Shown: positions 32,249 through 42,648 of the stretch, piece by piece
Numbering within the stretch: the first letter of the stretch is position 1
Layout of the letters: the number at the start of each line of letters is the position of its first letter
Assembly (NCBI RefSeq): GCF_048569485.1
Contig: NC_134357.1
Coordinates: 474,046,187 to 474,110,186 of the forward strand
Source: Anomaloglossus baeobatrachus
Lineage: Eukaryota; Chordata; Amphibia; Anura; Aromobatidae
Length of the DNA stretch: 64,000 nucleotides
Direction of reading: 5' to 3'
Position numbers and translations under genes: made by a program
The notes under the pieces: generated by a model
Told to the model about the DNA's origin: nothing
Databases searched by the model: none
What the model saw: the letters and a program-made list of their open reading frames with translations, nothing else

Positions 32249-32924
32249 TTAGGGCGGCTTTGCACGTTGCAACATCGCACGTGCGATATCGATGGGGTCA
32301 AATCGAAAATGACGTACTTCCGCCATCGCATGCGACATTGGAGTGTGTAAATGCTTTTACATGCGATGATAGTCTTAAAAATCGTCATCATCGCATGATC
32401 GTTGCAGTCTCCGACTTTTCCATAATTGGGATGATGCAATCATGCGATCGTAGTTTTATCTTTCAAGTCGGTCTCCAAATTGTTGTGTGTAAAGTCAATG
32501 ATTGTTCAACTGTGATCATGTGTTTTAATTTACTGGTTTAAAACTACGTTTTTTTCCTGGACCTTATTTACTAATCAAAACATGGTTTATTTCTCTGCGA
32601 CTTAATTGGTTAATGGCTCAGCGTATTAGCTTTCTTCCTCATGCCTTATAAAAGGCTGTGTATGCAACCCCATTTTGCTTTCATTCTGATTTTCGTGTGA
32701 CATTAGGTTGCATATCTATTTGTTTAATCCTATTTTGGAGGAATTTTCCTGTTACAACTTTAAACATAAAGCCTTGGATGAATAGACTGGTCTTGTTGAC
32801 GTGAAAGGTATATTTTTTTTTTTTTGTTAAAATCAATAATTGTGTATCAAACCTTATTTTTTTTTTTTTTTTATTTCAGATATATGATTGTTTTCTGACG
32901 GAGTTTCAAGATTTGTTTGCAAAT

Positions 32925-34182
32925 ATGAATCAAGAAATAGAATTTGCCATATGTGGTGCTGCGATCGCAGTCGCTGCGTCTACTGCAGTTATTGAAATTA
33001 ACCGGAACACTCGTAGAAATGCACGTTTTGGGCGCATTTGGGCGAGAGAATGGCTGCTGGAAAGGGACAGATTTTCGCATTTAAATTTATTACGCGAACT
33101 TCAAGAGCGACATCCAAATGACTTTCAAAATTACTTGCATATGTCCGAGAATTCATTCAAGATCCTTTTGCAGCGTGTTGAGCATCAAATTTGCCGTCAG
33201 AATACCGTCATGCATGCCGCAGTGACCAGTGTTGAGCGTCTGTGTCACTCTGCGGTTCCTTGCGACGGGACACACACTGACGGACTTACAATATTCGTCT
33301 GCAATATCATTATCTGCATTAAGCAGTATCATCCCAGACACTTAACAAGCCATAATTGATAATCTAGGTGATTTTATGGCTTTCCCTAAAAATGAAAGTG
33401 AATGGTTGCAAATAGCCTCACAATTTCAACTGCAGTGGCAATTCCCTAACTGTGGTGGCGCAATTGATGGGAAGCACATCAGGATAACCCAACCCTACCA
33501 CAGTGGTTCTTTTTACCACAATTACAAAGGTTTTTTTAGCATTATTTTAATGGCTGTCGCAAACGCAGATTATGATTTTGTCATGGTAGATGTTGGTCTG
33601 AATGGGCGTATCTCCGATGGTGGCGCCTTAGAACATACTGAATTTGGTAGACGACTATTAAGATCGCAGTTGCGATTACCCAATAATTCCCAGACCACCA
33701 ATAATCTTAATTTTGTATTTGTGGGTGACGAGGCCTTTCCTCTGAAAAATTTTTTACTACGACCGTATCCACAAAATACCTTAAATGCACAACGTACTGT
33801 CTTTAATTACCGCCTTTCACGTGCTAGACGCGTTGTTGAAAGTGTGCTTGGAATTCTAGCAAGCCGGTTTCGAATTTTTCATACTGCTATTAATTTAAAA
33901 ATCGAAACCATAGATAAAGTAGTACTGGCATGCTGTGTTCTGCACAATTTTTTGAGGAAAAGGGAGGGCCGACACTATATTCCTGTTGGCTATGTGGACA
34001 CAGTTAACGACGTCACTGGCGAAGTAATTCCAGGATTATGGCGAGAAAATGATCCACATTTGCCGTCGCTAAATCCACCTGTAGGAATTGGTCGCATTTC
34101 GGATGAAAATATTTTAAACAGAGACAAGTATTGTGAATTATTTAATGGAACGGGTGCATTTGGTTTGCATGTGTTACCCTAA
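32925..34182 (+). pseudogene. Harbinger transposase of element C
   Basis: A poly-pyrimidine acceptor (TTTATTTCAG, 32879) precedes the ATG, implying a 5' UTR intron. The N-terminal part reads MNQEIEFAICGAAIAVAAST and FGRIWAREWLLERDRFSHLN, then LHMSENSFKILLQRV. The catalytic domain has CGGAIDGKHIRI (D), MVDVGLNGRISDGG (D, with S in place of the usual N before it) and RARRVVESVLGIL (E). It ends at a TAA at 34180-34182. Near 33240 a small deletion shifts the frame before the conserved VTLRFLATG segment, and one TAA (after SIIPDT, about 33346) follows. Otherwise full-length. Confidence 0.88.
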
Positions 34183-34726
34183 TTTTTTTTTCTTTTTTGT
34201 TAGACTAAAAATAATAAACAAATGTTATTTTTGTTTAAATATACAAAGTGCTTTACATTATGTTGCTACATTGTTCACAATTGGGATTGTTCGATATTAT
34301 GTATAATACTTTATTCTTTGATTATGTCAAAATAGGCAAATTTTGATTATATCCAATATTATGTTCATACGAAATGTAATAAACATTAAGAGTACCACCA
34401 AAATGAACTTATGCCTTATTTTCACGGCCATAATTATTAAGAGTGTATTAAATGTCAGCTTGTTGTTAAATTCATCATTCTGACTTTGTTTATTCTTCCT
34501 TAAATATTTTGTTTTAATAAAATGTATAAAAGAAATTTTTTCATCAAAATACATGTAGGCTTAGCAAAATGTGTAAACATGACGAATACACATATGTCAG
34601 ATGTTCAGACCTACAGACAGATAGCCGATAAACTTTGTTGTCAATATCTTATGTAAAACAGAAACTGAAACCACATTCAGACAGTATGTGATGCTCAATC
34701 CTTTGCAATTTGCTAACTGAGCAACC

Positions 34727-35567
34727 ATGCCACGTTCTGCTGTGTGGGGAGAGAATGAGGTTAAATACCTCATAGAACAAATTGATACAAGGGGGTACGA
34801 AGGCACAGCTGATGTTAAGATTAGTTATAAAAGTAGGAGAAAGATCTTAAAAAAGATACGTCATGGCCTGAGGAGGAAATTTGATGTGCACAGAACAAAT
34901 GTGCAAATCAGACGGAAGTGGTTCGACCTCAAATATAGATGTGTTTCTAGAGTCCAGGCCGTGAGGACAGAATTAAGGAATGCAGTGGGTATGTTGTTTT
35001 CAACCAGATTTTAAATGTATGAGATATATTAGCATTAATCAGGTACCTTATTTTAAATGTATGTAATGTTTTTTTTTCATATTATTATTTCATTACTTAG
35101 CAGATAACAATCCAATAAATGTGGCCATGGATGAAAATGCTGATGAGACTCTGATGAACCCGGATGTAATGGTAGTCCAAAATTTATCGCCAGCAGTGGA
35201 TAGTTTTGTTTCAGAATCAGACGCAAGTATGTTTTTTTTTTTTTTTGGTTTGGGTTTTGTTTTTGTATTATTTTAATTTTGTGTTATTGTTTTATTTTTC
35301 AGATGTTGGATTTGGCTCTGGTTGGGCAATAAGTCCTTCAAATTCTGATCATGTGAAATTGGTAATTGTATGATGTATTTTATTGGTAACTTTTTACATA
35401 AAAAAACCATGATACATAAAGTTATTTTTTTTTTTTTTTTTAAACATGATTTTCTTCCCAATAATGCAGACAGAAACCATGTTCAAGACATTCATGACTG
35501 TGCTCGGGAGATTCATGTGGCCTCGGGGAAGTTGTTAGAACTTTTGCAGAGTCATATGCCTATATAA
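34727..35567 (+). CDS. Myb/SANT-like DNA-binding protein of Harbinger C, four exons
   Basis: Exon 1 (34727-34988) starts MPRSAVWGENEVKYLIEQID and continues with RRKWFDLKYRCVSRVQAV, a trihelix-type Myb/SANT domain; such proteins bring Harbinger transposase to DNA and the nucleus. Exon 2 (35101-35226) gives the acidic DNNPINVAMDENADETLMNP. Exon 3 (35303-35361) gives VGFGSGWAISPSNSDHVKL. Exon 4 (35470-35567) gives the helical tail DIHDCAREIHVASGKLLELL and stops. Donors GTATGT, GTATGT and GTAATT, with clear AG acceptors. The exon 3/4 phase does not fit by one base, so that junction is unresolved. Confidence 0.75.
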
Positions 35568-35992
35568 TATTGTTTTTCCAAAGCATTATTGTGTTTTTTA
35601 AAGTTTTTAATGGTGTTTTTCTTTTCTACAAAAAATTGTGTTTCATCAAAATTTAAAATAAAAATTGTGTTGGTTGAACTGATAATAATAATATCATATT
35701 ATATTTTGTTACAATTTACAACCTTTTTTTTTTTTAGATGTTACGATTAAAAAATAACATTATGAAAATGTGTTTACATTACAAACAAAACAAAAACAAA
35801 AAAAAGGAGATTTGCAGCTTTATAATGCTTATGTTGTACATATTTAAACATAAAACACATTTAAAAAAAAAATAAAATAAAAAAAAAACATGTCCACAAC
35901 TGTCATTCAATATTTTTTTTAATTTATGTGATTTAATGTCATCACATTAAAATAAAAATGCATACACAGTAAGCTTTAATTAGGTTACAAAT

Positions 35993-37330
35993 CTAACAGT
36001 AACACAAATTTTTTTTAAACAAACTATTATCGGGTTTTTGTATGGGATTTTTTACCACACCCTTTTTAAAGGGGTGATGGCGAGATGATTTTTGTCGCAA
36101 ATGACGGACAATGGGTATGTTTTCTGATTCATTAAGCTCATTGTCCGTCATTTCGGCTGAATTATCAAGTGGCACTTCTTGAGTATTTGTGTTAGAAATA
36201 GGGTAAACTGTCACATCATCAAATATTTTATGGTCTAATTTAGACAAGGTTCCAGATATTGCGGCATTCAAAACCGACAATATCCATTTCTCGGCAAGTA
36301 AACCCGAATCATGGTCTATTAGTTTCATCTTTCCATTGACTAAATAAGCAATCCCATAAATAGGGGAAGTGTTGTTCCTTTTTAGTAATGTTTTAGCTAT
36401 TGAAACAAGTTGCGCAACACCACTCATTGGATCTGGTGTATTTTATCTTGGAAAATTTCTTCGAGGCAAAGCAGGTGAGGGACGAGCTTCTGTATCTTCT
36501 ACAGTGTTGGATGTCGATGGTGTATTCATAGGATTCGCATCCACGGCAGATTGAGTGTCTGATGGACCTTCATGAGTGCTTTGATCTTGGCTTTCTTGTG
36601 AATTCTGTTGGTATTTAGGAAAAAGCACAATTAGTGTAATATTTTTTAAAATATGTTTTGGTTTTTTTTGGATATGAATTTTGACCATCAAATAGCTTTG
36701 ATTTAAAATAACAAATAGTAAATTTTTAAACACATATTGGATATTGCCAATCATTTTGGCTTAAAAATTTGGAACAAAATTTAAAAAAACAAAAAAAACA
36801 AAACAAATAAAGCTAGGCACAAACATTTCAAACAGTTAATGAATTAACATGTGGCATTAAACATCGTTAACCAGAACAAAACTTATCACCAAAAAAAAAA
36901 AAAAAAAGAAAAACATACCGGTTCAACAGCTGAATCAAGATTATCCACTTGCTGTTCTTTTTCAAGTGGTGCTATTAGTGATGTTGATGGTCTTGGAAGC
37001 TCATGGTCCCTAGTGAAGAGTAGTAGATCATAATACCACAATTTCGGCGTATAAATATCTTCGGAACCACAACCAGATTTTTTAGATTCGGCAACTTTAT
37101 TTAACTCTTTTTTTAAATACAGTTCGAAGTGCTTGCAGTTTTTTTCTCACAAGAAGCTCAGATGCCTTGTGTGGCTCATGATGGATATTGTATACTTCAA
37201 TGAGTTTTTTATACGCAGCTTTTTTCATGAATTTGTTACTGTATTCGTGGGATTTAACTTGCCAGAGACATGGATGTGCCCTGTATTCCTCTATAAATGC
37301 TCTGATGAAGTCTTCATTAGAGCCAGACAT
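35993..37330 (-). pseudogene. MADF-domain protein of Harbinger C, two exons
   Basis: Exon 1 (37330-36919) starts MSGSNEDFIRAFIEEYRAHP and has the MADF signature: LWQVKSHEYSNKFMKKAAYK, then VRKKLQALRTVFKK and LWYYDLLLFTRDHELP. The donor is CCG/GTATGT. Exon 2 (36604-35993) joins in phase after ACCAACAG and carries a Ser/Thr/Pro linker and a BESS-like helical block (GVAQLVSIAKTLLKR, LLAEKWILSVLNAAISGTLS). Two lesions are seen: one extra A in an A-run near 37105, and TAA at 36443-36445 in the linker. It converges with the Myb/SANT gene. Confidence 0.75.
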
Positions 37331-38026
37331 TTTTTAAGTTTGTTGTTAGTCTATAAATTTAAAAAAAAAAAATAAATACAAAAAAATATTATAGTCAATG
37401 ACTAGCCAATATAAAATATTTTAACATAAATAAACAATATTTAATATCAATTTTTGACAAGAATAAATCATATTTTAACTTGATAAGTTAAAGACAAAAA
37501 CATGATATTTGTAGGTATTTGATAAAATTGACAAGATTATAACAAAAAAACAAGGATAATACTTACCACACGTGTTAAAGCACAAACAAAGGCAACACCA
37601 AGTGCTGAGCAGACCGTCGCTACTTAAATAAGACACGAACACCAATCCAAAGAAAGGAGCCAAGATGCACGATAAGTATTCTTGAAAACAAGGACTGAAT
37701 TTGGATGCGGCAGAAAAACACGGAATGTATGACATACAAGTGACAGAGACAAACATTAATAAGTAAGCCACAGCAGGGACTAAAAAACAAAAACAAAGGA
37801 AAAATAGACTAATGACATGTTGAAGGACAATTCACAATGGTAATCGCACAACAATCTAAACAATCTGGTATGGTTGTTTAAAACACTCATTAAGTTGAAG
37901 GGTGTAAATTCAAATGAGCAATTACAGAAGGACCGAAGGATATCGCACCTGCGAGGGGGCGTGCCGAATCGCATCTGCGTCGCACCAACATTGTTTGCAA
38001 GATCGCAACGTGCAAAGCCCGCCTTA

Positions 38027-38235
38027 ATGTGCATGTAGTAAGATCGGTACCGCTTTCTATTGCACTCATATAACGTATCTTTATACCTGTGCAGAGAAAG
38101 AGTGACGCCGCTACTGATATAGTGAATGCACACAATGCGGTTTGTTATATATGGAACGATTGGTGCCGCTTTGTAGTGGATATATTGAATTCACATAGTG
38201 TGGTGTGGAATGAATGCAGTATGCTGACTGCATTT
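38027..38235 (+). repeat. Diverged ~66-bp satellite, right block
   Basis: Continues the array left of the Harbinger insertion without phase loss (TGCAGAGAAAGAGTGACGCC, GGAACGATTGGTGCCGC, TTGAATTCACATAGTGTGGT). About three units remain. Confidence 0.75.
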
Positions 38236-38445
38236 GTGATCAGGTGTTTCCTCCCTGCTATTTGCTATGGGCTAATTGGTTGCCTACCAGCAATACAACA
38301 AACTCAATGTGCTTGAGGAGAAAAGTTTACATGTTGCTTGGTAAGTTAGTTAGAGAAGCCGGTTTAATATCATGTGACATGGATTGTGAATATCAGCTGT
38401 AGCACACACGGAGCCTTTAGAATTCGACTATTGGCTAACTGAATG

Positions 38446-38453
38446 TATAAATA
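38446..38453 (+). promoter_or_regulatory. TATA box 30 bp upstream of a hammerhead motif
   Basis: TATAAATA lies 37 bp before the ribozyme core at 38483. The Penelope terminal repeats at 51.9 and 56.3 kb show a TATA-like element at a similar distance, so this may be a solo Penelope-type terminal repeat. Inferred only. Confidence 0.4.
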
Positions 38454-38466
38454 GTTAACTCCCTAT

Positions 38467-38528
38467 CCTCGACTTCAGCCTCCTGATGAAAAGGTTTCCT
38501 TGAAACGTGCGTCGAGGTATGTGGTGGG
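38467..38528 (+). ncRNA. Hammerhead ribozyme, type I, canonical GTC cleavage site
   Basis: Core CTGATGA (38483-38489) and GAAA (38502-38505) flank helix II (AAGG/CCTT, loop TTT). Helix III is minimal (AC-GTGC-GT). The cleavage triplet GTC is at 38511-38513. Helix I pairs GCCTC (38478-38482) with GAGGT (38514-38518, one wobble), with a possible outer ATCC/GGAT stem. All core bases match the hammerhead consensus. Very short helix III is known from ribozymes of Penelope-like elements. Confidence 0.75.
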
Positions 38529-38609
38529 ATTCTTTGACCTTGTACTATGTAAGTATTATATGGATTGATTTATACATGAGAAATTTGAGCCTCTGATTGT
38601 AGAGAAATA

Positions 38610-38814
38610 GTGGAACGGGGCTTTCATAAACCGCGCCAAAGATCACTGATGATGATTTGGTGAGATTTGATGTATCTTATGTCCGTCGGTCCTGAAGAAG
38701 GGAGCTGAGCCTCCTGAAACGCGTAGACCTGTGAAAAAAATAAAAGTTTACATTAATCCAATAATTCATCAGTGATCTTTGGCACGGTTTATGAAAGCCC
38801 CGTTCCACTATTGC
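38610..38814. repeat. Inverted repeat (~46-bp arms) enclosing the ribozyme in copy 2
   Basis: Arms start GTGGAACGGGGCTTTCATAA (38611) and are reverse-complemented at 38767-38814 with a handful of mismatches. The left arm is the extreme 5' end of the element, consistent with 5' inversion at integration. Confidence 0.9.
38688..38729 (+). ncRNA. Hammerhead ribozyme-like motif in copy 2
   Basis: Helix I GGTC (38688-38691) pairs with GACC (38726-38729). The core is CTGAAGA (38692-38698). Helix II is GGAG (38701-38704) with CTCC (38711-38714), plus a possible G-T pair. GAAA is at 38716-38719 and helix III is reduced to AC-GC-GT, then A as the cleavage-site base. The minute helix III is characteristic of hammerhead variants linked to Penelope-like elements. 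Confidence 0.7.
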
Positions 38815-39010
38815 TCTCTGTTATCAGCCGCTTGGGGTACTGCTGCCGTTGATCCAGACCTATGCTGTTACAGGAGTTGTGCCTGTCACAACCCTGCTTG
38901 GTGAGTAGGATTACTCTTTCTTTCACCCCTCGTCTGTCAGGGTAAGACCCTATTGCGCTTTCTTTTCCACAGGTATCTTGTTGTTTTTCTCTGCGAGCCT
39001 CTGATTGTAG

Positions 39011-39943
39011 GGAGTCGGCTTATGTTAGAAATGGGTGCAATTTGAGTGTATATTTAGCCTTAATAGGCATATTTATATTACCTTTTACATCGATAGGATT
39101 TTCACTCTGATTGTTTAAATAGCTATTATATATATTAACCGGCTGATTCTGTTATATATTTATAGTAGCCAATTTCTGTTTTGAATATTAATTCCCTTCC
39201 TATACTACTGTAAAAATATTTAAAATTATTTATAATTATTTATATATTTGTGTAATTAGATATTTTTATAGAATATTTATTGAAAAGTGGAATAAAATTT
39301 ATATAGTAAGTGAATAGTTATGGACTTAATAAATTTATACAGTGTTTTTTTATATATATCGGTTCTATCAGTGCAATATATTTAAATATTGGGGAGGGTG
39401 TTTGGGGTATTGCTCGATTTATATAATTTTTTATATATTTTATAAATCTAATATTTTGAGTAAAATATCCCCTCCACTTGTCTTATCAATAACTTATGGT
39501 CAAAAATTCCCCCTATGTGTGTTTTTTTCAAGTGATGTTTTCTTGGTATTTTTAGAGGGTGTTGATTAAATAATGTTCAGAATTTTTTGCAAAATAAAAA
39601 ATGAATAATTGATACAATATACTCGGATTCCTCTTTGTTTTTGATTGTCTGTTTTCGAGCAATGTCTATGAAAGTTCAGAAGTGTTGTGTTAATGTATTT
39701 GTTTTCCTTGCAGATTTGGTGCAAATTTTGGGGCAGAAACAAGAAATCTGAACCGCATGTACAAGGAAAAAAAAAGCAATGTGGGTACAGCACTTCTGAC
39801 TTGTCATAAAGTTTGCTGGCCTCAGCATAGACATGGAGATTTTGATGCAGATTCTCAAAATCTGCATCAAAATAAGCATCAAACAAACGTATGTTGGGCA
39901 CAGGGCTTAAGAGGGTCCAGGGAGCGCTGCAGTTGTGGTGTAA
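39011..39943. other. AT-rich sequence, no gene recognised
   Basis: The first ~560 bp are extremely AT-rich with no coding signal. A short inverted repeat (TTTTGATGCAGATT / AATCTGCATCAAAA) lies at about 39838-39873. Open frames here are short and not conserved-looking. Confidence 0.5.
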
Positions 39944-40411
39944 GGGGTACTTCACACATAGCAAGATCGCTGCTGAGTCACAGGTTTGTGACATACCAGT
40001 GACCTCATCAGCGATCTTGCTGTGTGTGACACTAAGCAGCGACCTGGCCCCTGCTGTAAAATCGCTGATCGTTACACACTGTTCTGGTTCATTTTTTGCT
40101 CGTTGGTCTTACGCTGTGCAGCACACATCGGCTTGTTTGACGGCGGGAGACCAACGAGCACCGACTCTATGTAAGCAGCGTACGCTGGTAACCAGGGTAA
40201 ATATTGGGTAACCAAGCAAAGCGCTTTGCTTAGTTACCCGATATTTACCCTGGTTACCAAGCGCAGCATCGTTACACGAGTCGCTGGTGGCTGGTTGTTG
40301 GGAAGTTCTGACTGACAGCTCACTAGCGATTCTGTAGCGATGTACCAGCGATCCTGACCAGGTCATATCGTGGTAGGAATCGCTGGTACGTAGTTTAGTG
40401 AGACGATACCC
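39944..40411. mobile_element. Harbinger-type MITE with a long central palindrome
   Basis: Ends GGGGTACTTCACAC (left, after TAA at 39941-39943) and GTGAGACGATACCC (right, imperfect complement, before TAA at 40412-40414). Repeated AGCGAT/ATCGCT motifs fill the interior. A near-perfect palindrome of ~37-bp arms centred on CAAAGCGCTTTG lies at about 40187-40262. No coding capacity. Confidence 0.7.
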
Positions 40412-40465
40412 TAAGGGATTGAGGAATCCTCTTGCCTCCTGCCTACCTTGACAGACACTTCTAGG

Positions 40466-40625
40466 GCAGGGTGGCTAACTACAGTCCTCAAGGTCTGAAA
40501 ACAGTACAAGTTTTCAGGATTTCCTTAGCATTGCACAGATGATTCCAGCATCTTGTGTAATGCTAAGTAAATCCTGAAAACATGCACTGTTTGTGGCCCT
40601 TGAGGACTGCAGTTGGCCAGCGCTG
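40466..40625. mobile_element. Foldback hAT-type MITE (160 bp)
   Basis: Begins CAGGGTGGCTAACTACAGTC and ends with its imperfect complement ...GTTGGCCAGCGCTG. The halves pair along the whole length (TTTTCAGGATTTCCTTAGCA with TGCTAAGTAAATCCTGAAAA). Flanks TTCTAGGG and TTCTACAG match at 6 of 8 positions, fitting an 8-bp hAT target duplication. Confidence 0.75.
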
Positions 40626-40849
40626 TTCTACAGAAATGTGTGTGGTATATTGCATTACCATGCATCAGTCCATCAGGCCAAAAGCTTGTTTACCAGTCTC
40701 TGTAGGGCAGTATAAAAGCAGAAATAGTCAAGCACACACCTTTCTCTTGGTTACAGCATGTGTGAAGCAGACTAACATACTTAGCATCTTCAATTCTAGG
40801 TACAAATTCAATTCCAGGTTAAAGAGGGTACAAAGCATGAGGGGGGTTT
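40626..40849. other. Unassigned sequence
   Basis: No coding frame; a TATA-like GTATAAAAGC occurs at about 40710. Confidence 0.4.
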
Positions 40850-41172
40850 TAAACACCTGCCTACAAACATTTCCATTGCAGGGTATAGGGGCTTTTTGTC
40901 CTACCCTGGCCAGCGTACGTATAGTAGTAGGAAGTGCTTTGGCCTTGGTCATACTCCAAACACCTGCAATAATGCAGTGTTGTCATAATTACCACCAGCA
41001 GGGGCATGTGGTATGTGTGCCATAAGTGACCATATGTACAGAGACTGCCCAATGAAGATTGCCAGGCAGGCTAACAGAAGGAACAGGAAAAAAAGGGAGG
41101 AGGAGGTGAAGATGGTAAGTCTTCCTGTATGTTTAAAAATGTATTTGGTGTTTCTATGTTTGGATTGAAGTG
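40850..41172 (+). pseudogene. Tx1-clade LINE ORF1 (Gag-like, zinc knuckles), C-terminal fragment
   Basis: The frame reads FLSYPGQRTYSSRKCFGLGH, TPNTC, one stop, then GACGMCAISDHMYRDCPMKI and a basic tail (RRNRKKREEEVK). CGMCAISDHMYRDC is a canonical C-x2-C-x4-H-x4-C knuckle. The preceding knuckle has lost its first cysteine. This arrangement is the RNA-binding end of Tx1-type ORF1 and parallels 59.9-60.15 kb. Truncated and decayed. Confidence 0.65.
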
Positions 41173-41199
41173 ATGTGAGAGAGATATACGGAAGCCTGT

Positions 41200-41735
41200 T
41201 TCTGTTGACGTGCCTGTTTGGTATGTGTGGGTGTACAAATTTATGTTGAAGTTTGAGTTATATGATGTGCATATGCTTGGGAATAAGAAGTTGGTGTATA
41301 GAATGATTGAATTTAGAGAACGTAATGCAATGTGGAATAAATCTAGGGAGAGGGTGTGATGTGGAGAAAGTTTGGAAGAAAGTTAGGATGGTGAGTGTGT
41401 CTAATAGGCAGAGTGAAATAGTGTGGCGGTCATTGCAAGGTGTATTACTGGTGAAATAGGTTCAGAGGAACCGTGGTCTGATAAGAAGTGATAGCTGTCC
41501 ATGGTCTGAATGTGGTGGGAGGGAGAGTGATTTACATCTTTTTTTGGAATTATGGGTATGCTAGAGAAGTGATTAGAAGAATGGGGCTGTTATGTAAGAA
41601 GCTGACTGGGGTGAATCTGTTGATGTTTGAGATGTTTATGTTTGGTGTAGGAATATGTGATTGCGTGAAGGAGGGAGTGTTGTGTTTAATGCTCACCGTG
41701 TGTGAAGGAAGTGTTGTGGTTAACCCCATTATGAC
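41200..41735 (+). pseudogene. Tx1-type LINE ORF2, C-terminal fragment
   Basis: Pieces such as LVYRMIEFRERNAMWNKSRE, RQSEIVWRSLQGVLLV and CPWSECGGRESDLHLFLEL show the C-terminal Cys/His motif of Tx1/L1-type ORF2. Frame changes and stops are frequent. The end of the family's ORF2 also occurs at 51258-51473. The middle of the element is missing between this and the ORF1 fragment. Confidence 0.6.
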
Positions 41736-41739
41736 AGCC

Positions 41740-42558
41740 TTACGAAGATAAATGGTGGCAGAATAAGGTAATTATTCTGATCCGCCGCTTATAAACGGCA
41801 GGCAGAAGTAAATAGCGCCCCCCAGTATTGGAAAATCTTTGGGGTTTCAGCTACCGGGAGTAGATGAGACCTCCTAGATCACGATTCCGGATATTTTTTC
41901 TGGTTCCCGCTCACGTGATCATCGGTATTTACAATATACCGATGATCCCGTTACAGAAAATCAAAGCGCCGGTAAAAAATGATTTCGCTTTCACCTGGCA
42001 TGATCAAACATGTCAGATGCTAGATAAATCTCCTCCCCTGATCCCCTCCGGTGTCACCAAAGTGCCCCCCCCGACCCCCTCCCTATAATCCAAGGTGGTG
42101 GCGCGCACACCAGTGCGCCGGCCGCATTCACCCTCTTCCTCTAATTTGTCGCATGTGCCATGACACATGCGACAGAAAACACCTCCTCAGGCCCAGCTAG
42201 TTCACCCCCTATATAACCTCCCTGGTGTTCCCTAGTGTACCCGGTATCTTGCGCAGTGTTGATCCCCCACGATCCCTCTTCCTTCACAGTAGATGATGGC
42301 CGCATGCGCAGAATCTGTCAGCTCAGCTTCCTCCATTCAGTCACGCTGAGCTTACAGCACTCACACTACTGCTGTGGACCTGGGGAAAGTGGGTGCAGTA
42401 TCATTGCACCCACACTCCTCACATGGAGGGTCTGCACTCCTAGAAAATGAAGGGTATGTTCCCTGAGAGTAACCCCATATTCTAGAAGGTCCAGTCGTCG
42501 TGGGACCTCCAAAATGGATTACAGCAGACCTGATTTTTTTTTCTTTTCAAAACATTGG
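41740..42558. other. Unassigned repeat-like sequence with two short palindromes
   Basis: No gene. Inverted repeats GATCATCGGTAT/ATACCGATGATC (41917-41947) and GTCGCATGTG/CACATGCGAC (42148-42173) suggest non-autonomous transposon remains, but no terminal repeats were found. Confidence 0.4.
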
Positions 42559-42648
42559 TTACATAGTTACATAGTTACTTAGGTTGAAAAAAGACCTAGG
42601 TCCATCTAGTTCAACCTTCCTCCACCAGTTCTACATTTAGTCACTAAG

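Larger units (their letters stand above)
32252..38023 (+). mobile_element. PIF/Harbinger transposon C, bounded, with three genes (5772 bp)
   Basis: Ends are inverted repeats GGGCGGCTTTGCACGTTGC (left) and the complement of GGCGGGCTTTGCACGTTGC (right), each followed outward by TTA (32249-32251, 38024-38026). The flanking satellite is continuous across the insertion. Inside are a transposase and a Myb/SANT-like gene on the plus strand and a MADF gene on the minus strand, the two accessory genes converging. Only a few lesions are seen in the genes, so the insertion is fairly recent. Confidence 0.9.
38603..38994 (+). mobile_element. Short non-autonomous hammerhead-ribozyme retroelement, copy 2 (392 bp)
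   Basis: Flanked by a perfect 16-bp target duplication GAGCCTCTGATTGTAG (38587-38602 and 38995-39010). Order on the plus strand: a ~46-bp arm, a ~110-bp loop holding the ribozyme and ATAAAAG, the reverse-complement arm (38767-38814), then a body with hairpin GTTGTG/CACAAC (38876-38892) and the 3' end CCCTATTGCGCTTTC. The body and 3' end match copy 1 (7077-7508, minus strand). No coding capacity. Confidence 0.85.
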
